Part shown: positions 37,542 to 45,414 of the stretch, piece after piece | Numbering within the stretch: position 1 is the first letter of the stretch | Layout of the letters: every line of letters starts with the position of its first letter | DNA from: Bacteroides sp. | Lineage (GTDB): Bacteria > Bacteroidota > Bacteroidia > Bacteroidales > Bacteroidaceae | DNA length: 55,778 bases | Assembly: GCF_028690125.1 (NCBI RefSeq) | Contig: NZ_JAQVBV010000021.1 | Span: forward strand, 1 to 55,778 | Reading direction: 5' to 3' | Made by a program: the position numbers and the translations under genes | Notes under the pieces: model-generated | Database searches by the model: none | What the model was told of the DNA's origin: nothing | Seen by the model: only the letters and a program-made list of their open reading frames with translations

Positions 37542-37964
37542 TCAGATAAGGATCTCGATGGTTGCGTCTTCAGATCCGCCGGTAAGTGCGACACCGGCGA
37601 GCGGTTTGTCTGTCTGGACGACGTATTTTCCGTTAGCTCCCATCTGGAGGTTTGCTCCTGCAGCAACGATTCCGCCTGCAGTTCCCCGGATCAGGTAGTT
37701 GAATGGCGTGGTGACATTGAGCCGATGGCGGGTATCAAGACCGTCTGGTGCCTGGTTTTTGTGGATACCGGTTTCGAGAACACCAATAGATGCTTCGTTT
37801 TCTCCGGCAACGCCGACTTCGTGGTTTCCAGTGATTTTAACTGGTGTTCCGCGTTGGTAGTAGAATCCTGCACTGTCAGGAACGACTTTCCCTCCTCCGG
37901 TGCCAATGAACGGCTTGACGCCGAGCGGTTGAACCCGGAGATCCTGGATGATTGATGTTACCAT
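37542..37964 (-). CDS. Capsid decoration / cement protein
   Basis: 140 aa, glycine-rich beta protein (GGGKVVPDSAGFYYQRGTPV, then YLIRGTAGGIVAAGANLQMG, ending TIEIL), resembling DUF2190-type and other capsid cement proteins that sit between protease and major capsid genes. Ribosome site GGAG before the ATG. It lies 6 bp from the protease gene and 12 bp from the capsid gene, so stoichiometric co-expression is expected. Confidence 0.75.
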   Translation of the reverse strand: MVTSIIQDLRVQPLGVKPFIGTGGGKVVPDSAGFYYQRGTPVKITGNHEVGVAGENEASIGVLETGIHKNQAPDGLDTRHRLNVTTPFNYLIRGTAGGIVAAGANLQMGANGKYVVQTDKPLAGVALTGGSEDATIEILI

Positions 37965-37970
37965 GTAAAT

Positions 37971-39140
37971 TCACTCCTCATATTTGCCGTAGTATTTCAG
38001 GGCGAGCTCGTCCGGGGTCATTTGGAAATCTTCTTTAACAGACGTTTCCTGTTTAACCGATGACGTATCGGCGAACATTCCTCTGACCGGGGTTTTCCTG
38101 GTGGCGGTCTCGATCTTCTCGGAATAATCAACAATCATCGATTTTACTGCGGTGAGCTGATCGGTTGAAAGAGAATACATGAACGATTTATCCATTTCCG
38201 GACGCAGGGCAAGAATCTCTGAGATGATTGGGACTTTCTTATCGAGTTCTTCAAGAGCAAATTTGACGGCTTCGTGGTTTTTCAGAAGGGTTTCATAATC
38301 CGCTCGTAATTCGGCATTCTCCCGAGTCAGTCTTTTGACAGTCTCTTCATCGGTGATATTATAGGAGAACTTGAATGGAGGCACACCCGACGTATTATCG
38401 GTATGTGTCCAGCCCGTCCCGACGGTTGTTGTGCCAGCCGTGATTGACTGGTCAACTACATCAGACGTAGTCTGTGAAACTGTTGAGTTTTCCATAGATA
38501 ATTGTATTTTATTTTCGGTATTTAAATCAATGTCAGTATTTGCGTTAAATATTGAATTGATGTCAAATCCGTCACTGAAAATGATACGGGCATTCTTGTC
38601 TGCAGGTTCCTGAACGACAGCGATATGTTTCAAATTCATATCGATCATCTTAGCTACTGCTCCCGTTTTCTTGGATTCGATGAACCGACCGTTTACTGAA
38701 ACGGAAAAGTAGATGTTCTCAGGATCTTTCCGTAGGATTTTTACCATCTCTTGTTGGCGAGATGTTTCGTTCCAGAAGATGACCTGGGCAATACATGAAG
38801 AGATATCTGAATCGTTCACTCCTTTTGCCGTACCGTATGCCACATCATAGACGGCACCGACTTTATCGAGCATATCACGGCTGTGATCAAGGACGAGAGG
38901 AATGTTGTAGAAATTGTTTTTGTTTGGGCGTTTGGTAAATTGGTTATTTGCGTTTTTAACCATTTTTTCGATTTCAGGTTGTGAAATTTCAACCTGGTTA
39001 TGCACCCCTTCACTGATTGCCAGGATTTTATACGCGAATTCTCCATCATCTTTGGAAAATTCGGTGTCTGTTTTGGCAAAATCCAGATAATCAAGGGCTT
39101 CTGAAGCGGGGATCTGGATATTAATTGTTCCGTATGTCAT
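37971..39140 (-). CDS. Prohead protease with fused scaffold domain
   Basis: 389 aa. Residues 1-200 look like a caudovirus prohead serine protease: the catalytic His in VLDHSRDMLDKVGAVYDV and the catalytic Ser in IYFSVSVNGRF. After a T/S-rich linker, residues about 265-310 form a coiled coil (EETVKRLTRENAELRADYET), the usual scaffold part, which the protease removes during maturation. A TATA box 28 bp before the ATG and no ribosome site indicate a leaderless mRNA that starts the capsid operon. Confidence 0.85.
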   Translation of the reverse strand: MTYGTINIQIPASEALDYLDFAKTDTEFSKDDGEFAYKILAISEGVHNQVEISQPEIEKMVKNANNQFTKRPNKNNFYNIPLVLDHSRDMLDKVGAVYDVAYGTAKGVNDSDISSCIAQVIFWNETSRQQEMVKILRKDPENIYFSVSVNGRFIESKKTGAVAKMIDMNLKHIAVVQEPADKNARIIFSDGFDINSIFNANTDIDLNTENKIQLSMENSTVSQTTSDVVDQSITAGTTTVGTGWTHTDNTSGVPPFKFSYNITDEETVKRLTRENAELRADYETLLKNHEAVKFALEELDKKVPIISEILALRPEMDKSFMYSLSTDQLTAVKSMIVDYSEKIETATRKTPVRGMFADTSSVKQETSVKEDFQMTPDELALKYYGKYEE

Positions 39141-39269
39141 ATGTAAAGGAAATGCAATAAATAAGTTTAAAAAGATATGTCGGTTTTTTTCCTTAATTGT
39201 TCGGATATTAGTATATACATCAATACCATGTTATAGATATAAATATTATAACAACGAATTAGTATAAAT
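39141..39269. promoter_or_regulatory. Divergent promoter region between virion and plus-strand modules
   Basis: Minus strand: CTTTTTAAACTT (39163-39174) centred 28 bp before the protease ATG. Plus strand: TATAAATATT (39238-39247) centred 28 bp before the AbrB-like gene ATG at 39270. Neither start has a Shine-Dalgarno site, so both mRNAs look leaderless. The AbrB-like product may regulate this shared region. Confidence 0.65.
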
Positions 39270-39500
39270 ATGAATGAATATTTACTAGGATCTGTTGTAT
39301 CGGTTCAAAAACAGGGTGCCGGAAAAGGAACTCTTACTATATCTATTCCCTCGGATATCCGGGAGAAATTTGATATTGAACGAGGGGATCGGTTTGCTAT
39401 CTATTATGGAGAAGATGGATCGCTGATGTACCGTAAGATCGAAGATCGGGTATTTTCTGAGGAACCTGAGTTTGAAACCGTAGTTGTTACTGAATCATGA
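39270..39500 (+). CDS. AbrB/SpoVT-type DNA-binding regulator
   Basis: 76 aa. The core GTLTISIPSDIREKFDIERGDRFAIYY is the swapped-hairpin AbrB signature, here followed by a short C-terminal tail. AbrB-like proteins are dimeric transcription regulators, often antitoxins in archaea. No toxin-like partner is obvious next door. As first gene of the plus-strand block, sharing an intergenic region with the capsid operon, it is a good candidate for an early/late switch. Its stop region overlaps the next gene by 4 bp (ATGA). Confidence 0.85.
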   Translation: MNEYLLGSVVSVQKQGAGKGTLTISIPSDIREKFDIERGDRFAIYYGEDGSLMYRKIEDRVFSEEPEFETVVVTES

Positions 39501-40084
39501 AATGTAATGAGTTGTTTGCTCCGGTGCTTGATTCACAGTGTGTAGTGGTCGAAGAATGTGATCATAAAATCGTATATCGTGATCATAAGGGTAATCGTAC
39601 TATTATCCGATATGTTGATGAACCTATTGTGTTTTCTGAGATGGTTAAGACTCACGAAATGCTTAAAGGACTCGGATTTACAAAATATTGGATTATAAGG
39701 ACGGGTATGCTTAATTATGGGCATCATCCGACATTTCTTTATAACCGCTCCCAAAAATGTAATACGATATTGCGGGATTATGAGTATCTTGGGATTGTTC
39801 CGGATTATTCTGTTGTTTTGTATGCAGATCTTGGTCTAATTCATATCGTTTGTGATACTACAAAATGTGTGTTGGAAGCTGTTTCCAGTATTCTTACCGG
39901 TAAATGTATATCTTCTCTTGAACAAAAGGTTACAATGATACGGGATCTGGTTGTCGAAAAATCTGATCGTACGTATCAGGAATATCAAACCTGGATGGCT
40001 CAACAGAAATTACTTGATGCAGATACAAAAGATGCGTTTCTGGACCTTTCAAAAGAACATATTGATCGGTGGGTGGGAAAATAA
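39497..40084 (+). CDS. Unknown protein, 195 aa
   Basis: The start overlaps the AbrB-like gene by ATGA, so the two are probably translated together. Alpha/beta protein with an N-terminal beta-rich part (CVVVEECDHKIVYRDHKGNRTI) and helical C-terminus (SLEQKVTMIRDLVVEKS). Several cysteines and histidines are scattered without a clear metal pattern. No family recognised. Could be a partner of the AbrB-like protein. Confidence 0.55.
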   Translation: MKCNELFAPVLDSQCVVVEECDHKIVYRDHKGNRTIIRYVDEPIVFSEMVKTHEMLKGLGFTKYWIIRTGMLNYGHHPTFLYNRSQKCNTILRDYEYLGIVPDYSVVLYADLGLIHIVCDTTKCVLEAVSSILTGKCISSLEQKVTMIRDLVVEKSDRTYQEYQTWMAQQKLLDADTKDAFLDLSKEHIDRWVGK

Positions 40085-40103
40085 TGGTTGGAGTGGTGAA
40101 ACA

Positions 40104-40643
40104 ATGCAGCGGATTTTAGGGAACCTGTATATTGGATCCGATCAGGATTACAAAAATATGCTTGGTTGTATGGTTGCATTACCTAGAGGTGAATGGAGAT
40201 CGCTTGCACTCCAGGATCCCTGGGCTGTTGTTCATGCGGCAAAAGAGCCATATCATAGACAGTTGCTTGGATATACGGGACGTGGCGCGCCTAAAGATCA
40301 TCCTGAATACCTGTTTGCGATTCGGGGTGATCGGATGTTCTGTAACTTAATTGATGGTGAATCAAGTGAATATATTGACGATACACTTATTGATACAATG
40401 CTTCATTATATTCATCATAAATTGTATTCCGGGTATTCTGTACTGGTGCATTGTAATCACGGTATCAGCAGATCGCCGACGATCGCGTTGCTTTATCTGA
40501 TAAAATATCATCCGGGATTCGTAACCAATCTTGATGGGGATGGAATTATCACCATGATGCAGAGATTATACTCTCTGTATCAGCCTGCAGAGGGGATGAA
40601 GGAGTATCTTCATAAAAATTATATCCGGCTTCAAAAAACCTGA
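40104..40643 (+). CDS. Dual-specificity-type protein phosphatase
   Basis: 179 aa from the ATG at 40104, preceded by GGAG. The active-site loop HCNHGISRS (Cys117, Arg123) is the HCxxGxxR signature of cysteine-dependent phosphatases, with Ser/Pro next to it as in dual-specificity enzymes. A preceding strand FCNLIDGES could supply the general acid (Asp84). Such enzymes remove phosphate from Ser/Thr/Tyr or from RNA 5' ends; the substrate here is unknown. The last gene before a T-tract, so it likely ends the first plus-strand operon. A longer frame upstream has no good start. Confidence 0.85.
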   Translation: MQRILGNLYIGSDQDYKNMLGCMVALPRGEWRSLALQDPWAVVHAAKEPYHRQLLGYTGRGAPKDHPEYLFAIRGDRMFCNLIDGESSEYIDDTLIDTMLHYIHHKLYSGYSVLVHCNHGISRSPTIALLYLIKYHPGFVTNLDGDGIITMMQRLYSLYQPAEGMKEYLHKNYIRLQKT

Positions 40644-40646
40644 TAC

Positions 40647-40655
40647 TCTTTTTTT
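40647..40655 (+). terminator. T-tract terminator after the phosphatase gene
   Basis: CTCTTTTTTTATT begins 4 bp after the stop codon, with a second T run at 40691-40697. This closes the AbrB-phosphatase operon. Confidence 0.5.
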
Positions 40656-40721
40656 ATTGATGGTAATGTGCTGACTGGTACGTCATGCGATTTTTTTGTA
40701 AAATAGTTCTGGGTTTTCGAA

Positions 40722-40777
40722 AGGAGGAGGTTTTGGATGTTAGAACTCTCCTCCTGACATCCAAAAAGGTTTTTTTT
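40722..40777 (+). ncRNA. Candidate leader element: two overlapping hairpins and a mini-ORF
   Basis: An 8-bp stem pairs 40722-40729 (AGGAGGAG) with 40748-40755. A 10-bp stem pairs 40731-40740 (TTTTGGATGT) with 40757-40766. The two interleave, with single-base connectors, so they cannot easily coexist. The second is followed by a run of nine T (40770-40777 region). AGGAGGAGG also forms a strong ribosome site for a six-codon ORF (ATG at 40737, MLELSS, stop TGA). The layout resembles an attenuator or switch. No expression evidence. Confidence 0.45.
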
Positions 40778-41011
40778 GTTTTGTTTAGGGCACGATAGTC
40801 ATCATTCATTTGTGGTTGTGGTATATATTTTGGGGCGGTGGGTTGGTATATACCATCGTATTGTACCACAATGATGTGACAATCTATACATATGTTGATG
40901 ATAGTATTTATAGTTGTTGAATAGTTTGGTATAGGGGTTTTGTATTTATATACTAGGATATCATATAATTATATTGATAACTATTAAACTATTTTGGAGA
41001 TTTGTAGTATT
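40778..41011 (+). other. Structured AT-rich intergenic region with promoter
   Basis: No convincing gene. It holds an inverted repeat TTGTGGTA (40816-40823) / TACCACAA (40864-40871), an outer pair CATCATT (40800-40806) / AATGATG (40870-40876) and a 10-bp palindrome GGTATATACC (40845-40854). A TATA-like TTTATATACT at 40945-40954 lies about 60 bp before the next gene, giving a short leader that contains GGAG. Confidence 0.5.
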
Positions 41012-41431
41012 ATGTATATGAAGTTAACGACATTGTATCGGCAGATAATGAACCGGATTGCACGTGAAATCGAACCTGAAATATATCGGATGTTTCAGTT
41101 GCATCTTGAAGATATGCCGTATCAGAAGATGGAACGGATATTCAATAATAATGGGTTTTATTATAATGATTTGAGTATCCGGTTTAAAAATCAGTTATAT
41201 ACGTGTCGTTTAGTGGAAGGTGATCATCAGATGCATCTTCGAGTATATAACGATGGTTGGGTTACTGGGCATTATGAGTTAGCGTCGTTTCACGGATCTG
41301 ATCATTTACGAGGGGTAGATTACCGACCTTTGCTGGAAGAAGAGATAAGTCTTGTTCGTGGATTTTTCTCTCCGATGGTTATTGTATCGGATTATTTTGA
41401 TGTTGATGACAATGAGGGGGATCGTGAATAA
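41012..41431 (+). CDS. Unknown protein, 139 aa
   Basis: Start chosen at ATG 41012 (MYMKLTTLYRQI); a TTG 18 bases upstream is in frame but overlaps the GGAG ribosome site. N-terminal helices, then strands (YYNDLSIRFKNQLYTCRLVE) and an acidic C-terminus (DVDDNEGDRE). First gene behind its own promoter and just 1 bp before the HAD phosphatase gene. No family recognised. Confidence 0.6.
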   Translation: MYMKLTTLYRQIMNRIAREIEPEIYRMFQLHLEDMPYQKMERIFNNNGFYYNDLSIRFKNQLYTCRLVEGDHQMHLRVYNDGWVTGHYELASFHGSDHLRGVDYRPLLEEEISLVRGFFSPMVIVSDYFDVDDNEGDRE

Positions 41432-41432
41432 C

Positions 41433-41963
41433 ATGACATCATTGAATTCTGATCTGCCTGTTGTTGCCTGGGATCTTGATTATACTGTTATATATCCCGA
41501 TCCGAAACGACCTGCACATCTTACAGAAGCTCAATTGCAATGGGAAAACGGAGTGATTCTAAATCCTCTTCTTGAGGGGATGGAGGAGGAAATTACCCAT
41601 GTGATTACTGGTAGACCCGAATCGGTTCGGGAAAAGACCGAGAATATGTTGCTTCGGTTCGGTATTGAAGCTGAATTGTATATGAATCCTGTTGAGAAAT
41701 TTGATCAACATCATATTGCTTCGATGAAAGCTGAACACCTGAATGAGATTGGAGCGTTTCTGTATGTTGAAGATAATGGGGCGTATCGGGAAGTTATGAG
41801 ACAGTATACTTCAGATATTCTGTATTCTTCAGTGGCTGAAGTATGTGCTTTGTATTCTACGAAAGTTGTTTTGGATTCTGGTAGTCGGCGATTTATTGAT
41901 AGTATTGCACATACTTGGAAAATTGATCGGGATCAAAAGAAAAACGTGACTGATAGAGTATGA
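41433..41963 (+). CDS. HAD-superfamily phosphatase
   Basis: 176 aa. Motif I VVAWDLDYTVI (Asp14, Asp16), motif II VITGR (Thr59), a lysine at about residue 99 and motif IV YVEDN (Glu113, Asp114) are in the right order and spacing for a capless or small-cap HAD phosphatase. Related phage proteins act on nucleotides or polynucleotide 3' ends, as in the phosphatase half of T4 Pnkp. Together with the nearby RNA ligase a role in RNA end repair is possible but unproven. A start at 41412 is an alternative. The last bases overlap the next ATG (ATGA). Confidence 0.8.
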   Translation: MTSLNSDLPVVAWDLDYTVIYPDPKRPAHLTEAQLQWENGVILNPLLEGMEEEITHVITGRPESVREKTENMLLRFGIEAELYMNPVEKFDQHHIASMKAEHLNEIGAFLYVEDNGAYREVMRQYTSDILYSSVAEVCALYSTKVVLDSGSRRFIDSIAHTWKIDRDQKKNVTDRV

Positions 41964-42556
41964 TTGAAATTACTCTGGGTCCAAAGACGTTTACTGCAAA
42001 GAAAGACGCGATCGAATATATGCAGGCATTACGATCACGGTATTCTGTGGGGGATCGGGTGTCTGCAGAGGATCAGGATATTATTCTCGATTGTCTGGCG
42101 TTATCTCCAAAGATATGGGATCAGAAAGTTGGGTGTGGGATTGATCGGGTGATGGTTGAACCGGATCCCCACGGATCTCAATATCCTTTGTTTGTATTGT
42201 ATCGATGTGATGGTACCGGGGCGGCGTTTTCGTATAGGAAATGTCTGGCAGATGTTGGTGAAGTGCCTGCGGTGGCTGCTGCTTTTTTGAATGAAGTGAT
42301 TGCTGCACATAGCCCTATAGCCGGTCATATAATTGTGCATAACGGGGTGCCGTTTAAGTATTTGTATCAGACGTTTCTGCGACGGGAAAATACGAAGTTT
42401 AAAGATGTCGAGGTTGTTGAGGTTGATCGGGTGAAATGGTTGGTTGATCGTGATCTTGCAGCACGATGGCTGGCGTTTCATGAAGAGGTCGGTTCATACG
42501 AACTTGTTGCTATTAAAGAGTATAATACACTCTATCGTTCGGATATAATGTGTTGA
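41960..42556 (+). CDS. DUF3223 (DCL-domain) protein
   Basis: 198 aa. The N-terminal 100 residues match DUF3223: FTAKKDAIEYMQALRSRYSVG, then EDQDIILDCLALSP, then KVGCGIDRVMVEP and the closing FSYRKCL. In plants and viruses this small domain is linked to RNA processing and plastid rRNA maturation (DCL), and it occurs in many phages. The C-terminal half (IIVHNGVPFKYLYQ onward) is not familiar. Overlaps the HAD phosphatase gene by 4 bp, so the two are likely used together. Confidence 0.75.
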   Translation: MIEITLGPKTFTAKKDAIEYMQALRSRYSVGDRVSAEDQDIILDCLALSPKIWDQKVGCGIDRVMVEPDPHGSQYPLFVLYRCDGTGAAFSYRKCLADVGEVPAVAAAFLNEVIAAHSPIAGHIIVHNGVPFKYLYQTFLRRENTKFKDVEVVEVDRVKWLVDRDLAARWLAFHEEVGSYELVAIKEYNTLYRSDIMC

Positions 42557-42580
42557 TGTTTTATGGAGTAAAATCGGATG

Positions 42581-42595
42581 TTTCCAAAATGGAAA
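42581..42595. promoter_or_regulatory. Palindrome TTTCCAAAATGGAAA, operator candidate
   Basis: A perfect 6+3+6 palindrome in the 60-bp gap before the gene at 42617. A near copy (TTTCTAAAATGGAAA, one mismatch) lies at 50464-50478, upstream of another lead gene. Two such copies near gene starts suggest a shared DNA-binding protein. Confidence 0.5.
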
Positions 42596-42616
42596 TAGGT
42601 TGTGAGGAGGGTTTGA

Positions 42617-43213
42617 ATGGAGTTTTGCGAATTTATTAAGAATTGGCGTGAACTTGGGGTGTTCCTGCAGATATCCCGGAATACCCAAAAGGGGTATCTG
42701 TCTTCTATACCTGTTTTGGCATACCAGTTTTCCGGGATATATACTGAAGTTCAGATTCGTGATATATTGGATACTCTTTTTGATTGGGATATGATTATGC
42801 CAATTTCCGGAGGTCAGTTTGCTCGATGTTATGGTGTTCGGGATTTATCTGAAGATGTAGCTGAGTATCTGGATACGTTCGTAGATAACGGTGATTTTAC
42901 AATGAAAAACGAAATTAAAACTGAAAGACGAGTGGAAAACAAACCCGATCGGGTTCCCTCGGTATGGATTGTGAGTGAACATTTTGCAGGACGGGATCTT
43001 ATTTATGCAATATGTGTAAATCAAGATGCTGCACTTATTCAGTGGAACAAGTTGCGAACCAAGATGGTTGCTGAATTGGTCGATAATTTAGATGATTATC
43101 CTGCGTGTCAGAGAGATTCGTGGAAATCTAAGATTCGATCTGTATTGAATATGGATCCTGGTGAATCTTTCGAGTTTTCGTATCCTAAACTGAAAGAATG
43201 GTCGGTCGAATGA
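42617..43213 (+). CDS. Unknown protein, 198 aa
   Basis: A strong ribosome site (GAGGAGG) precedes the ATG. The first 95 residues look like a small winged-helix-type domain (SRNTQKGYLSSIPVLAYQF, then VQIRDILDTLFDWDMIMPIS). After a basic linker the C-terminal part is alpha/beta (LIYAICVNQDAALIQWNKLR). No family recognised; a DNA-binding role is a weak guess. A palindromic operator candidate lies just upstream. Overlaps the next small gene by 4 bp. Confidence 0.6.
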   Translation: MEFCEFIKNWRELGVFLQISRNTQKGYLSSIPVLAYQFSGIYTEVQIRDILDTLFDWDMIMPISGGQFARCYGVRDLSEDVAEYLDTFVDNGDFTMKNEIKTERRVENKPDRVPSVWIVSEHFAGRDLIYAICVNQDAALIQWNKLRTKMVAELVDNLDDYPACQRDSWKSKIRSVLNMDPGESFEFSYPKLKEWSVE

Positions 43214-43356
43214 ACTGTCGTGTTGTTGATCCGGGAGAGTTTGGTGAAAGTGCTCTCTATTTTGTTCGTATTGGGTATCTGACTTCTGATACACTGTATG
43301 AGTATTTAAGTTTGTATAAAACGTTGTATTTTAGTGAAAAGGAGTGTGTAGAATGA
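43210..43356 (+). CDS. Small unknown protein, 48 aa
   Basis: ATG at 43210 overlaps the upstream stop (ATGA), and its own stop overlaps the next start in the same way. Sequence MNCRVVDPGEFGESALYF... is short and partly helical. Tight coupling on both sides supports a real gene. Confidence 0.6.
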   Translation: MNCRVVDPGEFGESALYFVRIGYLTSDTLYEYLSLYKTLYFSEKECVE

Positions 43357-43787
43357 CTGGGATGTTTGTAAAAGGTGCCTGGATAGAAACTAAAAATGAA
43401 CCTCTGTCCATGATCGATTATAGAGGGTTGATGTGCGAAGTGTATCGGGTGCAGAGTTTGCTTATGATGCGTTCTAATCAGAAAGTTCAATGTATTTTGG
43501 CGCATTATAATGATTATTCTGTTCTATTTCAAGCATTAGGCGAAATGCGTCGTGATCTTACTATGTTTCATTATAGAGCCTCGGGGGGAATGAAGGGTAA
43601 TCGTAATAAATCTATGGTTATTTTAGGTATACCTGTGGAATTTTGCGGGGATGGTGTTGTCGAACCAGGGACTATTGTTGTGTGTTCACCGATTGATAAA
43701 TATTTACGAGGGTGTGTTGATAATTATATGATGGTTACTCAGACAATTTCTGGAATTGTAATTCCATTAAAACAGTTTTATACATAA
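43353..43787 (+). CDS. Unknown protein, 144 aa
   Basis: ATG at 43353, with AAAAGGAG about 10 bases upstream. Contains LSMIDYRGLMCEVYRVQSLL and a strand-rich second half (SMVILGIPVEFCGDGVVEPG). No known family. It ends a run of overlapping genes and is followed by a T-rich stretch that probably terminates the operon. Confidence 0.6.
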   Translation: MTGMFVKGAWIETKNEPLSMIDYRGLMCEVYRVQSLLMMRSNQKVQCILAHYNDYSVLFQALGEMRRDLTMFHYRASGGMKGNRNKSMVILGIPVEFCGDGVVEPGTIVVCSPIDKYLRGCVDNYMMVTQTISGIVIPLKQFYT

Positions 43788-43988
43788 ATTTTACCCTTTT
43801 ATTTTGATTTTATTTAATTCAATTTTGTTGGAGTATCTTGGGATCTGTTTGACCGATAACAAGTATAATAAGGGTTTAAAACTAATATATATGTATATGA
43901 ATCTATATGATTTTCGTATTGTTTTTGTGAATATCAATAGATATGTTAATGGTTTGATCTTCAATATCAGATCTTTCGATAGGGTGTG
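43788..43988 (+). other. AT-rich intergenic region: terminator then promoter
   Basis: T-runs at 43793-43817 follow the stop codon and probably end the upstream mRNA. AATATATATG-like sequence around 43884-43897 is a TATA candidate for the RNA ligase gene. A 61-codon frame here has poor composition and no ribosome site; I do not call it. Confidence 0.45.
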
Positions 43989-44777
43989 ATGAATATGTGT
44001 ATGTTAAACCATATTCGACCGATATCTGTTGAAACCCCGGTTATTAAACCGTTGAAGCGGAAGGCTTATGGTTCAATTCCGCATTTGCCGGGGAGCCGGA
44101 TTGGACAGAGTGATTATCGGATTGATCCGGGGTCCGGGCGTATTCTTACTGAGAAAACAAGGGATGCGCGGGATCTTATTATTGTTACTGAGAAACTGGA
44201 TGGATCGAATGTCGCTGTATGTAAAGTGAATGATACGGTGATCCCCATTAATCGGGCAGGGTATCCTGCACATTCGTCACATCATGAAGTTCATCATCAG
44301 TTTGCACGATGGGTGTATAACCGGTATGAAGATTTTCATTCGATTTTACGGGAAGGAGAACAGATTTCAGGCGAATGGCTCGGGATGGCACATGGGATTC
44401 GGTATGATTTTTATGGATCTCGGGAACCTTTTGTCGCGTTTGACCTGTTTAATTCGGAAAAGAAGAGGTATACGTATTCTGAACTGGTGAATCGAATAAA
44501 TTTCATCGGGGTTCCGGTGGTGCCGATACTCTGGAAAAAACATCAGGCGTGTTCTATTGAAGATGCCCTTGATCTGCTTGGTCGATATGGACAGTATGGG
44601 GCGCAGGAACCGGCTGAAGGGTGTGTCTGGAGAGTTGAACGAGATAAAAAGTGCGAGTTCCTGGCGAAGTTTGTTCGGGATGATATGGTTTGTGGGAAGT
44701 ACCTTCCATCTGTTACGGGTCAGCCGCCGGTATGGAACTATTATGTGGGTGCTCCGAAGTCGCCTGAGATCTATTAG
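43989..44777 (+). CDS. RNA ligase (Rnl2-like nucleotidyltransferase)
   Basis: 262 aa from the ATG at 43989; a GTG and two further ATGs are close by. Motif I is EKLDGSN (catalytic Lys69), followed by an arginine in INRAGYP, motif III GEWLGMAHGIRYD, motif IIIa FVAFDLF, motif IV EGCVWRVE and motif V FLAKFVR. This is the complete set for ATP-dependent RNA ligases of the T4 Rnl2/DRB0094 group, which seal nicked RNA such as cleaved tRNA. Viruses use them to undo host tRNA-cutting defence. The HAD phosphatase 2 kb upstream could prepare ends. Confidence 0.85.
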   Translation: MNMCMLNHIRPISVETPVIKPLKRKAYGSIPHLPGSRIGQSDYRIDPGSGRILTEKTRDARDLIIVTEKLDGSNVAVCKVNDTVIPINRAGYPAHSSHHEVHHQFARWVYNRYEDFHSILREGEQISGEWLGMAHGIRYDFYGSREPFVAFDLFNSEKKRYTYSELVNRINFIGVPVVPILWKKHQACSIEDALDLLGRYGQYGAQEPAEGCVWRVERDKKCEFLAKFVRDDMVCGKYLPSVTGQPPVWNYYVGAPKSPEIY

Positions 44778-44845
44778 GAGTCGGTGTTTGTGGGACGATG
44801 TAGACAATTTGGTAGTTATGGGATGGGTAAACGGAAGGGATTGTT

Positions 44846-45184
44846 ATGATACGGTATATGATTTATGGATCTTCAGATGATCTTGTTGAGATCAGGGTTG
44901 TTGAACATGATCTTGTAGAGGCATCGTTTGTGGATGAGTTTTGTGCGTATGACTCATCACTTGAAAAACCGGTTATCCTCACGTTTTCTACCCGGACTAA
45001 GATCATTGTCTATTATGGAAATGACGGGATCTGGAATATTGAAGTGGTAGATAATGGAGAAGGTGCGAGTATTGGGTTCGTTTCAGCAGCATCCGAAGAT
45101 ACTATCTATACTGATGTGTTGTTTGTTACTGCACCTGATCTGCATATTGTAAGTGCCGTGTTCGATGACGAAGATCTGATGTAG
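44846..45184 (+). CDS. Unknown acidic protein, 112 aa
   Basis: Ribosome site GGAAGGGA before the ATG. Strongly acidic, beta-rich (VEIRVVEHDLVEASFVDEF, then KIIVYYGNDGIWNIEVVD). Small acidic viral proteins sometimes act as DNA mimics or inhibitors; no evidence here beyond composition. About 70 bp separates it from the ligase gene, holding only a 21-codon frame with GTG start that I do not call. Confidence 0.6.
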   Translation: MIRYMIYGSSDDLVEIRVVEHDLVEASFVDEFCAYDSSLEKPVILTFSTRTKIIVYYGNDGIWNIEVVDNGEGASIGFVSAASEDTIYTDVLFVTAPDLHIVSAVFDDEDLM

Positions 45185-45195
45185 GTTGGAGGAGA

Positions 45196-45414
45196 ATGAC
45201 CCGATACAGATACCATTTTTCGTCACGCGATTTTTATTTCATTGATATTGAAGCTGAATCGCTTGAAGAAGCAAAAGAAGAACTCGATTATGTCGGGTTG
45301 AATTATCAAAACGAAGATTGTTCCGGGTTCCTTATGGAACAGGGGAGATCGCATGAAGATGAAGATTTTCGGGATGATTCTGATTGGGAACAGATTGATG
45401 AGGTTAATTCATGA
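45196..45414 (+). CDS. Small acidic protein, 72 aa
   Basis: Strong ribosome site (GGAGGAG) before the ATG. YHFSSRDFYFIDIEAESLEEAKEEL is a beta strand plus helix, then an acidic tail (DEDFRDDSDWEQIDE). Overlaps the following gene by 4 bp. Unknown role, compositionally similar to the preceding gene. Confidence 0.6.
   Translation: MTRYRYHFSSRDFYFIDIEAESLEEAKEELDYVGLNYQNEDCSGFLMEQGRSHEDEDFRDDSDWEQIDEVNS

Noticed and set aside
40722..40766. H-type pseudoknot from the two interleaved stems
   Set aside because: Connectors of a single base cannot span stems of 8 and 10 bp, so a full pseudoknot is sterically unlikely; alternative hairpins are the better reading.
40654..40869. 71-codon minus-strand frame between the phosphatase gene and 41012
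   Set aside because: Overlaps the paired hairpins and T-runs, lacks a ribosome site, and biased Lys/Thr composition comes from those elements.
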